DNA of 64,000 nt from Streptomyces griseus (GCF_900460065.1 NZ_UAVD01000024.1:124001-188000); one strand, 5' to 3'. Positions 26,689 to 35,631 are shown, counted from the stretch's first letter. Translations and numbers: made by a program. Notes: a model not told the origin generated them from the sequence alone.

Positions 26689-27365
26689 CACTCACCCTGA
26701 CCGACGTCACCCTCACCTACCCGGACGGCGAGGGGCGCCTCACCGCCCTGGACCGGGTCTCGCTGGACGTCCCCCCGGGCACGCTCACCGCGGTCGTCGG
26801 GCCCTCCGGCTCGGGCAAGTCGAGCCTCCTCGCGGCCGCCGCCACGCTGGTCACCCCGGACTCCGGCGAGGTGGTGGTGGCCGGGACGCCGACGGCCGGC
26901 CTCGGCCGGGCCGGGCGGGCGGTGCTGCGCCGGGAGCACATCGGGATCGTCTTCCAGCAGCCCAACCTGCTGCCCTCGCTGACCGCCGCCGAACAGCTCC
27001 AGGTGATGCGCCACCTGTCCGGGGGGACCGCCCGCGGCGCCCGCCGCCGGGCGCTGGAGCTGCTGGAGGCGGTCGGTCTGGCCGACCGCGCCGACCGGCG
27101 GCCGCACCAGCTCTCCGGCGGGCAGCGCCAGCGGATCAACATCGCGCGCGCTCTGATGAACGATCCGGCGGTCCTGCTCGTCGACGAGCCGACCAGCGCG
27201 CTCGACCACGAGCGCGGCGCCGCCGTGCTCGACCTGCTGGTCACCCTGACCCGGGAGCGGGCCACGGCCACGGTGCTGGTCACCCACGACCTGGCGCACC
27301 TGGAGCGGATGGACCGCACGGCGACCATGGACGACGGGCGGCTGACCGTCCCGGCCGGCGTCTGA
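26685..27365 (+). CDS. ABC transporter ATP-binding protein (LolD/MacB type)
   Basis: A 226-residue ATPase. Walker A is GPSGSGKSS (about residue 40), the Q-loop is IVFQQPNLLPSLTA, the signature is QLSGGQRQRINIARALM, Walker B is VLLVDEPTSALD and the switch His is in VLVTHDLAHL. It powers the permease encoded directly upstream, with which it is translationally coupled. Confidence 0.95.
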   Translation: MTLTLTDVTLTYPDGEGRLTALDRVSLDVPPGTLTAVVGPSGSGKSSLLAAAATLVTPDSGEVVVAGTPTAGLGRAGRAVLRREHIGIVFQQPNLLPSLTAAEQLQVMRHLSGGTARGARRRALELLEAVGLADRADRRPHQLSGGQRQRINIARALMNDPAVLLVDEPTSALDHERGAAVLDLLVTLTRERATATVLVTHDLAHLERMDRTATMDDGRLTVPAGV

Positions 27366-27373
27366 GGACGCCG

Positions 27374-27435
27374 GGCGGCGGGGCCGGGGAAGCGGCGGGG
27401 GAGTGAGCGGGGTCCCGGGAACGGGCCCCGCCGCC
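27374..27435. terminator. Convergent terminator between the ABC ATPase gene and allR
   Basis: Distant GC-rich arms GGCGGCGGGGCC and GGCCCCGCCGCC can pair across a loop of about 38 bases between the convergent genes. No T-run is present, so confidence is modest. Confidence 0.45.
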
Positions 27436-27442
27436 GCTCGTC

Positions 27443-28246
27443 TCAGCCGCTGGTCGTGCCGTTGCTCGCCAGCGCGTCGGACAGCTCGCCCGCGACCTGC
27501 TGGAGGATCGGCACGATCCGCTCCGTCGCCGCCTCCGTCACCCGCCCCGCCGGGCCGGAGATGGAGATCGCGGCCGAGGTGGGGGAGTTCGGCACGGAGA
27601 CCGCGAGGCAGCGCACCCCGATCTCCTGCTCGTTGTCGTCCACCGCGTACCCGGCGCGGCGCACCGTCTCCAGGGCGTCCAGGAAGCCCTCCGGGGTGGT
27701 GATGGTCTTCTCCGTGGCGGCCGGCATGCCGGTACGGGCCAGGAGCGCGCGGACCTCGTCGGCGGGGGTGTGCGCGAGGAGCGCCTTGCCCACGCCGGTG
27801 GAGTGCGGCAGGACCCGCCGGCCGACCTCGGTGAACATCCGCATGGAGTGCTTGGACGGCACCTGGGCGACGTACACGATCTCGTCCCCGTCCAGCAGCG
27901 CCATGTTCGCCGTCTCGCCGGTCTCCTCCACCAGCCGGCTGAGGTAGGGGCGCGCCCAGGTGCCCAGCAGCCGGGAGGCGGACTCGCCGAGCCGGATCAG
28001 CCGGGGTCCCAGCGCGTAGCGGCGGTTGGGCTGCTGGCGCACGTATCCGCAGCCGACCAGCGTGCGCATCAGCCGGTGGATGGTCGGCAGGGGCAGCCCG
28101 CTGCTCGCGGAGAGCTCGCTCAGCCCGACCTCGCCCCCGGCGTCGGCCATTCGCTCCAGCAGATCGAAGGCGCGCTCAAGGGACTGCACCCCACCGCTGG
28201 AACCGGAGGGCTTGGAGTCGGCTGTGCTGGCGTGGGACGGCGGCAC
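27443..28246 (-). CDS. allR: IclR-family regulator (AllR-like)
   Basis: A 267-residue IclR protein. The N-terminal winged HTH (GGVQSLERAFDLLERMADAGGEVGLSELSASSGLPLPTIHRLMRTL) is followed by a GAF-like effector domain from about residue 95 (RPYLSRLVEETGETANMALLDGDEIVYVAQVPS ... LLAHTPADEVRALL ... GVRCLAVSVPN). GTG at 28246 has AAAGGA 8 bases upstream. It stands divergent from allantoinase, the same order as the allantoin regulator AllR of Streptomyces coelicolor, which represses ureide and malate synthase genes and responds to pathway intermediates. Three TCAACA-N5-TTGA sites in this window are its likely targets. The assignment rests on context. Confidence 0.85.
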   Translation of the reverse strand: MPPSHASTADSKPSGSSGGVQSLERAFDLLERMADAGGEVGLSELSASSGLPLPTIHRLMRTLVGCGYVRQQPNRRYALGPRLIRLGESASRLLGTWARPYLSRLVEETGETANMALLDGDEIVYVAQVPSKHSMRMFTEVGRRVLPHSTGVGKALLAHTPADEVRALLARTGMPAATEKTITTPEGFLDALETVRRAGYAVDDNEQEIGVRCLAVSVPNSPTSAAISISGPAGRVTEAATERIVPILQQVAGELSDALASNGTTSG

Positions 28247-28411
28247 GTCAACGGTCCTTTCGAAGCGGAAGGCAAGGCAGCAGCCTACCGGGCGGTTCCC
28301 GATCGGCCCACTGCTCCCCGGTCGGCGTCCGTGCCGGTCAGGGGCTGTTTTGTCCGGGTGCCGACGGTCGGTGCGGACGGCTCGGCGCCGCCCTTCCTGG
28401 CCCATGCTACG

Positions 28412-28447
28412 TTCCACACTTCGAAATTTGACTTTTACTTTGTGGAA
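28412..28447. repeat. Spaced inverted repeat TTCCACA...TGTGGAA
   Basis: Seven-base perfect arms flank an AT-rich core (TCGAAATTTGAC...). IclR-type proteins often bind related GGAA/TTCC arms, so this could be an autoregulatory site for the IclR gene. This is an inference from symmetry and place. Confidence 0.35.
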
Positions 28448-28545
28448 ACCTCCAGTCGGGTCTCAAGGGTGGCCCGGCGGGTCCCCGTGGCGGAGTGTGG
28501 GGTCTTGACGGGGGCGATTCCCGAGTGAAGACTCCATCGGAAGTT

Positions 28546-28560
28546 TCAACAGTTCGTTGA
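28546..28560. promoter_or_regulatory. AllR-like operator before allB
   Basis: TCAACAGTTCGTTGA lies inside the larger palindrome TTCAAC-AGTTC-GTTGAA (28545-28561), 38 bases before the allantoinase start. It shares TCAACA-N5-TTGA with the uraD and aceB sites. Confidence 0.7.
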
Positions 28561-28598
28561 ATTCCCGTTGTGGTCATTGCTGGAGTGAAGGAGCACAG

Positions 28599-29942
28599 GT
28601 GTCCGGTCCGGACGTGAACCTGATACTGCGCTCGACGCGCGTCGTCACCCCCGAGGGGACCCGCCCGGCGGCGGTCGCCGTCGCGGGCGGGACGATCGAC
28701 GCGGTCCTGCCGTACGACACCCGGGTGCCCGCGGGCGCCCGCCTGGAGGGCTTCGGCGACGACGTCCTGCTGCCCGGACTGGTCGACACCCACGTCCACG
28801 TGAACGACCCCGGCCGCACCGCTTGGGAAGGCTTCTGGACCGCCACCCGCGCGGCGGCGGCGGGCGGGATCACCACACTCCTGGACATGCCCCTCAACTC
28901 CCTCCCGCCGACCACCACCGTCGAGCACCTGCGGGTCAAGCAGGGGGTCGCGGCCCCCAAGGCGCACGTCGACACCGGCTTCTGGGGCGGGGCGATCCCG
29001 TCCAACGTCAAGGACCTGCGCCCGCTGTACGAGGCCGGGGTCTTCGGCTTCAAGTGCTTCCTGTCGCCCTCCGGCGTCGAGGAGTTCCCCGAGCTGGACC
29101 AAGAGCAGCTGGCCCGCTCCATGGCGGAGATCGCCGGTTTCGGCGGGCTGCTCATCGTGCACGCCGAGGACCCGCACCACCTGGCGGAGGCCCCGCAGCG
29201 CCCCGGGCCCGCCTACGCGGACTTCCTCGCCTCCCGGCCGCGCGACGCCGAGAACACCGCGATCGAGGGGCTCATCGCCCACGCCAAGCGGCTGAACGCC
29301 CGCGTCCACGTCCTGCACCTCTCGTCCAGCGACGCCCTGCCGCTGATCGCCGCCGCGAAGCGCGAGGGCGTCCGTGTCACCGTCGAGTCCTGCCCGCACT
29401 TCCTCACCCTCACCGCCGAGGAGGTGCCGGACGGGGCGACGGAGTTCAAGTGCTGCCCGCCGATCCGCGAGGCCGCCAACCAGGACGCGCTCTGGGCCGG
29501 ACTCGCCGACGGCACCATCGACTGCATCGTCAGCGACCACTCCCCGTGCACCACCGACCTGAAGACCCCGGACTTCGCCTCCGCCTGGGGCGGCATCTCC
29601 TCCCTCCAGCTGGGCCTGCCCGCCATCTGGACCGAGGCCCGCAGGCGCGGCCACTCCCTCGACGACGTCGCCCGCTGGATGTCCGCCGCCCCCGCCGCGC
29701 TGGCCGGACTGACCCGCAAGGGCGCCATCGAGGCGGGACGCGACGCCGACTTCGCGGTCCTCGCCCCCGAAGCGACCTTCACCGTCGACCCCGCCGAGCT
29801 GTTCCACCGCAACCAGGTCACCGCCTACGCCGGGAAGACCCTGCACGGCGTGGTGCGCTCCAGCTGGCTGCGCGGCGTCCGCATCGCCGCCGACGGTGAA
29901 CTCGCCGAGCCCACCGGCCGCCTCCTCGAACGCGACCGCTGA
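28599..29942 (+). CDS. allB: Allantoinase
   Basis: A 447-residue cyclic amidohydrolase opening allantoin to allantoate. The dinuclear metal site is visible: DTHVHVND (His65, His67) and the carboxylated-Lys segment [11 protein letters not shown] (Lys152). [22 protein letters not shown] and [10 protein letters not shown] follow. GTG at 28599 has AAGGAG about 6 bases upstream. Allantoicase follows 100 bases later, giving an allBC unit. Control by the divergent IclR regulator is likely. Confidence 0.96.
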   Translation: MSGPDVNLILRSTRVVTPEGTRPAAVAVAGGTIDAVLPYDTRVPAGARLEGFGDDVLLPGLVDTHVHVNDPGRTAWEGFWTATRAAAAGGITTLLDMPLNSLPPTTTVEHLRVKQGVAAPKAHVDTGFWGGAIPSNVKDLRPLYEAGVFGFKCFLSPSGVEEFPELDQEQLARSMAEIAGFGGLLIVHAEDPHHLAEAPQRPGPAYADFLASRPRDAENTAIEGLIAHAKRLNARVHVLHLSSSDALPLIAAAKREGVRVTVESCPHFLTLTAEEVPDGATEFKCCPPIREAANQDALWAGLADGTIDCIVSDHSPCTTDLKTPDFASAWGGISSLQLGLPAIWTEARRRGHSLDDVARWMSAAPAALAGLTRKGAIEAGRDADFAVLAPEATFTVDPAELFHRNQVTAYAGKTLHGVVRSSWLRGVRIAADGELAEPTGRLLERDR

Positions 29943-30042
29943 CCCGGCCCACCGGCCGCTCCTCCCGTACGCGACCACCGACGAGCCCACCGGTCCGCTC
30001 CCCGAACGCTCCCCGAACGCCCCCGAAAGGAACGCCCCGACC

Positions 30043-31164
30043 ATGACGGACGCCGCGATACCGCGCTTCACCGGCGACGCAAGCCCCTACGCGGGCGGCG
30101 ACCCGTACGCCGACCACCGCACCGCCGACTTCCCCTTCACCCACCTCGTCGATCTGGCCGACCGCCGTCTCGGGGCGGGGGTCATCGCCGCCAACGACGA
30201 GTTCTTCGCCGAGCGCGAGAACCTCCTCAAGCCCGGGCCCGCCGTCTTCGACCCGGAGCACTTCGGGCACAAGGGCAAGGTCATGGACGGCTGGGAGACC
30301 CGCCGCCGACGGGGCGTCAGCGCCGCCGAACCGCACCCCACCGCAGACGACCACGACTGGGCCCTCGTCCGGCTCGGCGCGCCCGGCGTCGTCCGGGGCA
30401 TCGTCCTGGACACCGCCCACTTCCGCGGCAACTACCCGCAGGCGGTCTCCGTCGATGCGGTCGCGCTGCCCGGCTCCCCGTCCCCCGAGGAGCTCCTCGC
30501 CCCCGACGTGAAGTGGACGACGCTCGTCCCCCGTACGGCGGTCGGCGGCCACGCGGCCAACGGGTTCGCCGTCGACGCCGAGCAGCGCTTCACCCACCTG
30601 CGGGTCAACCAGCACCCGGACGGCGGGATCGCCCGGCTGCGCGTGTACGGAGAGGTCGCCCCCGACCCCGCCTGGCTCGGCGCGCTCGGTACGTTCGACC
30701 TCGCGGCCCTGGAGAACGGCGGCCGGGTCGAGGACGCCTCCGACCGCTTCTACTCCCCGGCCACCAACACCATCCAGCCCGGCCGCTCGCGGAAGATGGA
30801 CGACGGCTGGGAGACCCGCCGCCGGCGCGACCGGGGCAACGACTGGATCAGCTACCGTCTCGCCGCCCGGTCCGGGATCCGGGCCGTCGAGATCGACACC
30901 GCCTACCTCAAGGGAAACGCGGCCGGCTGGGCGAGCCTCTCCGTACGCGACGGCGAGGACGGCGAGTGGACCGAAGCCCTGCCCCGGACCCGGCTCCAGC
31001 CCGACACCAACCACCGCTTCGTGCTCGACGGGACCGTCCTGGCCACCCGGGTACGGATCGACATCTACCCGGACGGCGGCATCTCCCGGCTCCGGCTGTT
31101 CGGATCGCTCACCGACGACGGCGCCCGGGCCCTGGCGGCCCGTCACCGGGAGCTGGGCGGCTGA
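30043..31164 (+). CDS. Allantoicase
   Basis: A 373-residue allantoicase that splits allantoate into ureidoglycolate and urea. It consists of two homologous jelly-roll halves, each with the motif KMDDGWETRRRR (MDGWETRRRRG near residue 85 and MDDGWETRRRRDRGNDW near 255) followed by an EIDTAYLKGN-type strand (LDTAHFRGNYP in the first half). ATG at 30043 has AAAGGA further upstream. No ureidoglycolate lyase gene is in the window, so the last step to glyoxylate is encoded elsewhere. Confidence 0.95.
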   Translation: MTDAAIPRFTGDASPYAGGDPYADHRTADFPFTHLVDLADRRLGAGVIAANDEFFAERENLLKPGPAVFDPEHFGHKGKVMDGWETRRRRGVSAAEPHPTADDHDWALVRLGAPGVVRGIVLDTAHFRGNYPQAVSVDAVALPGSPSPEELLAPDVKWTTLVPRTAVGGHAANGFAVDAEQRFTHLRVNQHPDGGIARLRVYGEVAPDPAWLGALGTFDLAALENGGRVEDASDRFYSPATNTIQPGRSRKMDDGWETRRRRDRGNDWISYRLAARSGIRAVEIDTAYLKGNAAGWASLSVRDGEDGEWTEALPRTRLQPDTNHRFVLDGTVLATRVRIDIYPDGGISRLRLFGSLTDDGARALAARHRELGG

Positions 31165-31184
31165 CCCCCCGCACACGCCCGGCA

Positions 31185-31225
31185 CCGGGCGCACCGCGGT
31201 CGCAGGGGGATCGCGGTGCGCCCGG
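31185..31225 (+). terminator. Terminator after allantoicase
   Basis: A perfect 14-bp stem CCGGGCGCACCGCG/CGCGGTGCGCCCGG with a 13-base loop lies 20 bases past the allantoicase stop. Confidence 0.8.
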
Positions 31226-31327
31226 CCGGTCCCGTTACGTGCGGGTGTGTCACCCTGGTCGGGGTGCGGTGAGCGGGGCCGGACGGCCGGCGAGCCGCAC
31301 GGTCCGACCCCTCGACCAGGAGCCCCC

Positions 31328-31657
31328 ATGATCTTCATCGCCGTCAAGTTCACCGCCCTCGCCGCCGAGCGGGACAACTGGCTCCCCCGGCTGGAGGACT
31401 TCACCCTCGCCACCCGCGGTGAACCCGGCAACGTCTTCTTCGACTGGTCCCACAGCGTGGAGAACCCCAACGAGTTCGTCCTGCTGGAGGCCTTCGCCGA
31501 CGCGGCGGCGGGGGAGGCGCACGTGAACTCCGCCCACTTCAAGGCGGCGATCGAGACGATGTCGGAGCTGGTGGCCGAGGTCCCGGAGATCATCAACGTC
31601 GAGGTGGAGGGCACCGGCTGGTCCCGGATGGCGGAGGTCACCCCGCGCGACCGCTGA
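31328..31657 (+). CDS. Antibiotic-biosynthesis-monooxygenase-fold (putative quinol monooxygenase) protein
   Basis: A 109-residue dimeric ferredoxin-like protein. It follows the ABM pattern: IFIAVKFTALAAERDNWLPRLEDFTLATRGEPGNVFFDWSHSVENPNEFVLLEAFADAAAGEAHVNSAHFK, where the final HxxSxHF motif is typical of YgiN-like quinol monooxygenases. AGGAG lies 6 bases before ATG 31328. The substrate is unknown. It follows the allantoicase terminator, so it is probably independent. Confidence 0.85.
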   Translation: MIFIAVKFTALAAERDNWLPRLEDFTLATRGEPGNVFFDWSHSVENPNEFVLLEAFADAAAGEAHVNSAHFKAAIETMSELVAEVPEIINVEVEGTGWSRMAEVTPRDR

Positions 31658-31681
31658 CCGGCCGGATCCGCCGGACACTCC

Positions 31682-32512
31682 CTAGAACTCCTCGTGGGAC
31701 TCCGGGTCGCCGCCGAACCGCCGCTGCCGCCCGGACGCGATCGTCGTCAGCTCCCGCGCCGTCAGCTCGAACCCGAACAGATCGAGGTTCTCGCGCTGCC
31801 GGCCCGGGTCCGCCGACTTCGGGATCGGGACCGCGCCCAGCTGGGTGTGCCAGCGCAGCACCACCTGCCCGGGGCTCACCCCGTGGTCCTCGGCGATCGC
31901 CACGGTCGAGGGATCCTCCAGCACCTCGCGGCCCCGGGCCAGCGGACTCCAGCTCTCCGTGACGATGCCCTTGGCCGCGTGCACCGCACGCAACTCCTCC
32001 TGCGGAAGGAGCGGGTGCATCTCGATCTGGTTCACCGAGGGCAGCACGCCCGTCTCCCGCTCCAGCCGCTCCAACTGCGCTGCGGTGAAGTTGGAGACGC
32101 CGATGGAGCGGACGAGACCGTCCTCGCGGAGCCGGATCATGGCCTTCCAGGTGTCCACGTACAGGTCGAGGCGGGGGAGGGGCCAGTGGATCAGGTAGAG
32201 GTCGACGTACTCGACGCCCAGGCGGGCCCGCGACTCCTCGAACGAGGCGAGGGTCTGCTCGTACCCGTGGTGCCGTCCGGGCACCTTCGTGGTGAGGCGG
32301 ACGTCCTCGCGCGGGACCCCGCTGCGGGCGATGCCCCGGCCCGTGCCGGTCTCGTTGCCGTAGTTGAGGGCCGTGTCGACCAGCCGGTAGCCGAGCCCCA
32401 GGGCCCCGGCGACGGCCTCCTCGGCCGCCGCGTCGTCCAGCGGGTAGGTGCCGAGCCCCACCGCGGGGAGCCGCGTGCCGTCGTTGAGCGCCTGAACCGG
32501 TGTGCCGGACAT
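31682..32512 (-). CDS. Aldo/keto reductase
   Basis: A 276-residue NADPH-dependent reductase with a TIM-barrel. Marks are GLGTYPLDD, LVDTALNYGNE (catalytic Asp and Tyr), LTTKVPGRHHG (Lys), YLIHWPLP (His), RSIGVSNFTAAQLERL, VNQIEMHPLLPQ and the cofactor loop VPIPKSADPGRQREN. The length fits diketogluconate-reductase-like members. The physiological substrate is unknown. It is followed on the same strand by nothing close and converges with the ABM gene. Confidence 0.93.
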   Translation of the reverse strand: MSGTPVQALNDGTRLPAVGLGTYPLDDAAAEEAVAGALGLGYRLVDTALNYGNETGTGRGIARSGVPREDVRLTTKVPGRHHGYEQTLASFEESRARLGVEYVDLYLIHWPLPRLDLYVDTWKAMIRLREDGLVRSIGVSNFTAAQLERLERETGVLPSVNQIEMHPLLPQEELRAVHAAKGIVTESWSPLARGREVLEDPSTVAIAEDHGVSPGQVVLRWHTQLGAVPIPKSADPGRQRENLDLFGFELTARELTTIASGRQRRFGGDPESHEEF

Positions 32513-32653
32513 GTGCTGGTCCCGTCCTTCCCGTCGCTGCCCCCGTCCCGGCCAGCGTAGGGGCGTGACCGGGGCGGGGGCAGCCGGACGGGGCCGACGG
32601 GGGAGCGGGACGGGCCGGCCGGCGGCTGGTCGGGGGAGCGGCCGGGTGACCGC

Positions 32654-33433
32654 TCAGGCCGCGTGGCCCCCGTCCGCGACGAGCTCCGTGCCCGTGATGA
32701 ACCCCGCCTCGGCACTCACGAGATACGCGACGAGCGAGGCGATCTCCTCCGACGTGCCGAAACGGCCCAGCGCGTTCGCCGCGCGCTGGCCCTCGGCCAA
32801 CGGCCCGTCCGCCGGGTTGAGATCGGTGTCCACCGCCCCCGGCTGGATCACGTTCACCGTGATGCCGCGCGGCCCCAGCTCCCGGGCGAGCGGCTTGGTC
32901 AGCCCGACCAGGGCGGACTTGCTGAGCCCGTAGAGGGTGGAGCCGGGCCCGCCCGTGTACCGGGTCAGGGCGGAGCCCACGGAGACGATCCGGCCACCGT
33001 CGGCCAGCCGCTCCGCCGCCGCCCGGCAGGCGAGGAAGACCGCCCGCACGTTCACGGCCAGCGTCCGGTCCACGTCCGGCCCGGCGAGCCCGGAGATCGG
33101 TCCGAGCACGCCGATGCCCGCGTTGTTGACCAGGATGTCGAGCCGGCCGAGTGCTTCAGCCGCCCGGTGCACCGCGTCGGCGCCCGCGTCGGCGTCCGCC
33201 GCGTCGGCGCGCAGGGCGACCCCCCGGCGGCCGAAGCCCTCGATCCTCGCGACGACCGCACGGGCCGCCGCCTCGTCCCGTACATAGGTGACGGCGACGT
33301 CCGCGCCGTCCTGGGCCAGGCGCAGCGCGATCGCGGCGCCGATGCCCCTGCTGCCCCCGGTGACCAGGGCGGCCCGGGTCGTTCGGCCGGTGGTGACGGG
33401 GGCGGGGGCGGTGGCGGACAGGGTGCTGGACAT
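32654..33433 (-). CDS. SDR-family oxidoreductase
   Basis: A 259-residue short-chain dehydrogenase. It shows the cofactor motif ALVTGGSRGIGAAIA, NNAGIGVLG, the catalytic Ser in IVSVGSALTRYTG, YGLSK (Tyr-X-X-X-Lys) and the C-terminal ITGTELVADGG. I chose ATG at 33433 with AAGGAA upstream. It lies downstream of the TetR gene on the same strand, 123 bases away, and is probably its target or partner. The Thr-rich N-terminal 20 residues are extra. Confidence 0.94.
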   Translation of the reverse strand: MSSTLSATAPAPVTTGRTTRAALVTGGSRGIGAAIALRLAQDGADVAVTYVRDEAAARAVVARIEGFGRRGVALRADAADADAGADAVHRAAEALGRLDILVNNAGIGVLGPISGLAGPDVDRTLAVNVRAVFLACRAAAERLADGGRIVSVGSALTRYTGGPGSTLYGLSKSALVGLTKPLARELGPRGITVNVIQPGAVDTDLNPADGPLAEGQRAANALGRFGTSEEIASLVAYLVSAEAGFITGTELVADGGHAA

Positions 33434-33556
33434 GGCCGGTTCCTTCGCTGGGGGACGCCGTCGCTCCGACGGCATCCCCCAGCAAACGCGCACCGGAGCC
33501 CGGGCACCGGCGGGTATCGGACGCCCACGGCGGCGGGGTCCGGCAGCCCCGGCCGC

Positions 33557-34198
33557 CTACCGTGCGGGCAGCAGCGCGGGATCCGTCGCCGCGGCCCGCA
33601 GCCGGACGAGGATGGCCCGCGCCGCCTTCTCGTAGCCGAGGTTGTTGTTCTGGAGCACCGACTCGGCGTTGGCCAGCTCCAGCAGGGCGATCACCTCGAA
33701 GGCCAGCTGGCACACGTCGGTGTCCCCGGCCAGCTCCCCGGCGGACCTGGCATCGTCGATCGTCTGCTCCACGAAGGTGACCCAGCCGGTCTGCGCGGAC
33801 GCCAGGGCGTCGTGCACCCTGCCGCCGCGGGCGTCGAACTCGGCCGTGGCGGCGTAGAAGAAGCAACCGCCCCGGAACACCCGTTCGCGGGAGTACGCGA
33901 TCCACGCCTCGCACAGCCGCCAGACCCGTCCGAGTCCCGGAGGCACCGACCGGGTGGGGCGCAGGACGTGGTCGACGTATATGGCCACGGCCCCCCGCAC
34001 GGTGGCCAGCTGGAGTCCCTCCTTCGAGCCGAAGAGGGCGAACACCCCGCTCTTGCTCAGCCCGAGCTCGGTGGCCAGCCGCCCCAGCGACAGGCCCTCC
34101 AGCCCTTCGACCGAGGCGATCTGCACCGCCCGTCCCAGGATCAACTGCCGGGTCTGGTTCCCCCGCTCGACCCGCCCGTCCGCTCTCAACGACGTCAT
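33557..34198 (-). CDS. TetR/AcrR-family regulator
   Basis: A 213-residue repressor. The N-terminal HTH (TRQLILGRAVQIASVEGLEGLSLGRLATELGLSKSGVFALFGSKEGLQLATVRGA) is followed by a helical ligand domain with a TetR_C_6-like ending. It is divergent from the DMT transporter gene, with an inverted repeat at 34212-34230 just upstream of its own start. It probably represses itself and a neighbour (the DMT transporter or the downstream SDR gene). Confidence 0.93.
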   Translation of the reverse strand: MTSLRADGRVERGNQTRQLILGRAVQIASVEGLEGLSLGRLATELGLSKSGVFALFGSKEGLQLATVRGAVAIYVDHVLRPTRSVPPGLGRVWRLCEAWIAYSRERVFRGGCFFYAATAEFDARGGRVHDALASAQTGWVTFVEQTIDDARSAGELAGDTDVCQLAFEVIALLELANAESVLQNNNLGYEKAARAILVRLRAAATDPALLPAR

Positions 34199-34211
34199 GT
34201 GACCACTCCGT

Positions 34212-34230
34212 GCCTCAGAGTTATCGAGGC
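34212..34230. promoter_or_regulatory. Candidate TetR operator
   Basis: GCCTC-AGAGTTATC-GAGGC is a 5-bp inverted repeat 14 bases upstream of the TetR start, in a locally less GC-rich stretch. It is placed as an autoregulatory site would be. Confidence 0.45.
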
Positions 34231-34439
34231 GTCAGTCTAGGGAGCGGCGGCGCAGCCGGGGGACCCTCCGTCGTCCGGCCGGACGGCTCGACCGCCGCTG
34301 ACCACGGGTGACACCCCGGAATGATCCGAGCGCTGAGACAGGTGTTCCTTTTCCAGGGGCGCGACGGATAGCGTGATCGCTCCGCGTGCGAGCCGGTGAG
34401 GTCTCCACAACACGTTCCGTGGAGATCCAGGAGCCCCAG

Positions 34440-35357
34440 GTGTCCGCTGCCGCCGTGCCCGCCCTCGCACCCCCGCGCCGCGCCTGGGCCACCGATCTGC
34501 CCGTGCTGGCGGTCGCCGTCGTCTGGGGCGCCAGCTACCTCGCGGCCAAGGGCATCACCACCGCCCACACGGTCGTCGCCGTCCTGGTCCTGCGCTTCGC
34601 GATCGTGCTGCCGGTGCTCGTGGCGATCGGATGGCGCAGGCTGCGGGCGCTGACCGGCGCGCAGTGGCGGGGCGCCGGGCTGCTGGGCCTGGTGCTGAGC
34701 GGGATCTTCCTGCTGGAGACGTACGGGGTGGTGCACACCTCCGCCACCAACGCCGGGCTGATCATCAGCCTCACCATGATCTTCACGCCGCTGGCCGAGG
34801 CCGCCGTGACCCGCGTGCGCCCGTCCGCCGGATTCGTCGCGGCGGCGGGGCTCTCCGTGGCCGGCGTGGTCCTGCTGACCCAGGGCGGCGGGTTCACGAG
34901 CCCCTCGGGCGGCGACCTCCTGATGCTCCTCGCCGCCCTCGCCCGGACCGTCCACGTGCTGGCCATGGCCCGGATCAAGGCCGTCCGGGACGCCGACTCG
35001 CTCTCCCTCACCACCGTCCAGCTCGGGGCGGCGGTCGCCGTCTTCGCCGTGCTCGCCGCCGCCCCCGGCACCGGCGCGTCGCCGTGGAGCGCGGCGGCCG
35101 ACTTCGGCGTCCGCGCGTGGGCGGGCCTGGTCTTCCTCTCGGTGTTCTGCACCCTGTTCGCGTTCTTCGTGCAGATGTGGTCCGTACGCCGCACCTCGCC
35201 GTCCCGGGTCAGCCTGCTGCTCGGTACGGAACCGCTGTGGGCCGCCGCCGTCGGGATCAGCCTCGGCGGGGAACGGCTCGGACTGCTCGGCGCGGCCGGG
35301 GCGGTCCTCGTCCTGGCGGGCACCGCGTGGGGCCGGCGCGGCGCCGTCAGGGAGTGA
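34440..35357 (+). CDS. DMT-superfamily (EamA) transporter
   Basis: A 305-residue membrane protein with ten hydrophobic spans in two EamA repeats (about 15-150 and 165-300). WGASYLAAKGITTAHTVVAVLVLRF lies at the start and SVFCTLFAFFVQMWSVRRTSPSRVSLLLGTEPLWAAAVGISLGGE in the second half. I chose GTG at 34440, six bases after AGGAG; GTG at 34386 would add 18 residues without a good site. Such proteins export amino acids or small metabolites. The substrate is unknown. Confidence 0.9.
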   Translation: MSAAAVPALAPPRRAWATDLPVLAVAVVWGASYLAAKGITTAHTVVAVLVLRFAIVLPVLVAIGWRRLRALTGAQWRGAGLLGLVLSGIFLLETYGVVHTSATNAGLIISLTMIFTPLAEAAVTRVRPSAGFVAAAGLSVAGVVLLTQGGGFTSPSGGDLLMLLAALARTVHVLAMARIKAVRDADSLSLTTVQLGAAVAVFAVLAAAPGTGASPWSAAADFGVRAWAGLVFLSVFCTLFAFFVQMWSVRRTSPSRVSLLLGTEPLWAAAVGISLGGERLGLLGAAGAVLVLAGTAWGRRGAVRE

Positions 35358-35427
35358 CCGCCCGCGTCGGGACGTGGTCGGCGTCGGCGGGGCTCGATCG
35401 GCGCGCGACCCGGCACCGGCACCGGCG

Positions 35428-35631
35428 TCAGGCCTTGATCGAGTCTGCGGCGATCATCACGGCCGCCCCCGCCACGATCAGCACGATGTTGACGAACAGC
35501 CCCCGGTCGGCGAGGAAGTCGATCCGCCGCACCACCGTCCACAGCCGGAACCATCCCGTCCACTCGTACAGCAGCCCGCCGGCGCCCTGGGCGAAAACGA
35601 GGAACCCGACCGTCTCGACGCTTCTCTTCAT
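35428..35631 (-). CDS. Small hydrophobic membrane protein
   Basis: A 67-residue protein (MKRSVETVGFLVFAQGAGGLLYEW...) with a hydrophobic stretch at each end (about 8-22 and 47-62) and a conserved-looking WTGWFRLWTVVRRIDFL middle. GGAGG precedes ATG 35631. It is divergent from the histidine kinase gene at 35777 and might be linked to that system. I do not recognise a family. Confidence 0.65.
   Translation of the reverse strand: MKRSVETVGFLVFAQGAGGLLYEWTGWFRLWTVVRRIDFLADRGLFVNIVLIVAGAAVMIAADSIKA

Larger units (their letters stand above)
28247..28598. other. 352-bp divergent allR-allB regulatory region
   Basis: This spacer has no gene. It holds the AllR-like site at 28546-28560 and, further from allB, a locally AT-rich block (28411-28450) with TTCCACA and TGTGGAA arms 22 bases apart. 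The block is notable against the GC-rich surroundings and probably contains promoters for one or both genes. Confidence 0.6.
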
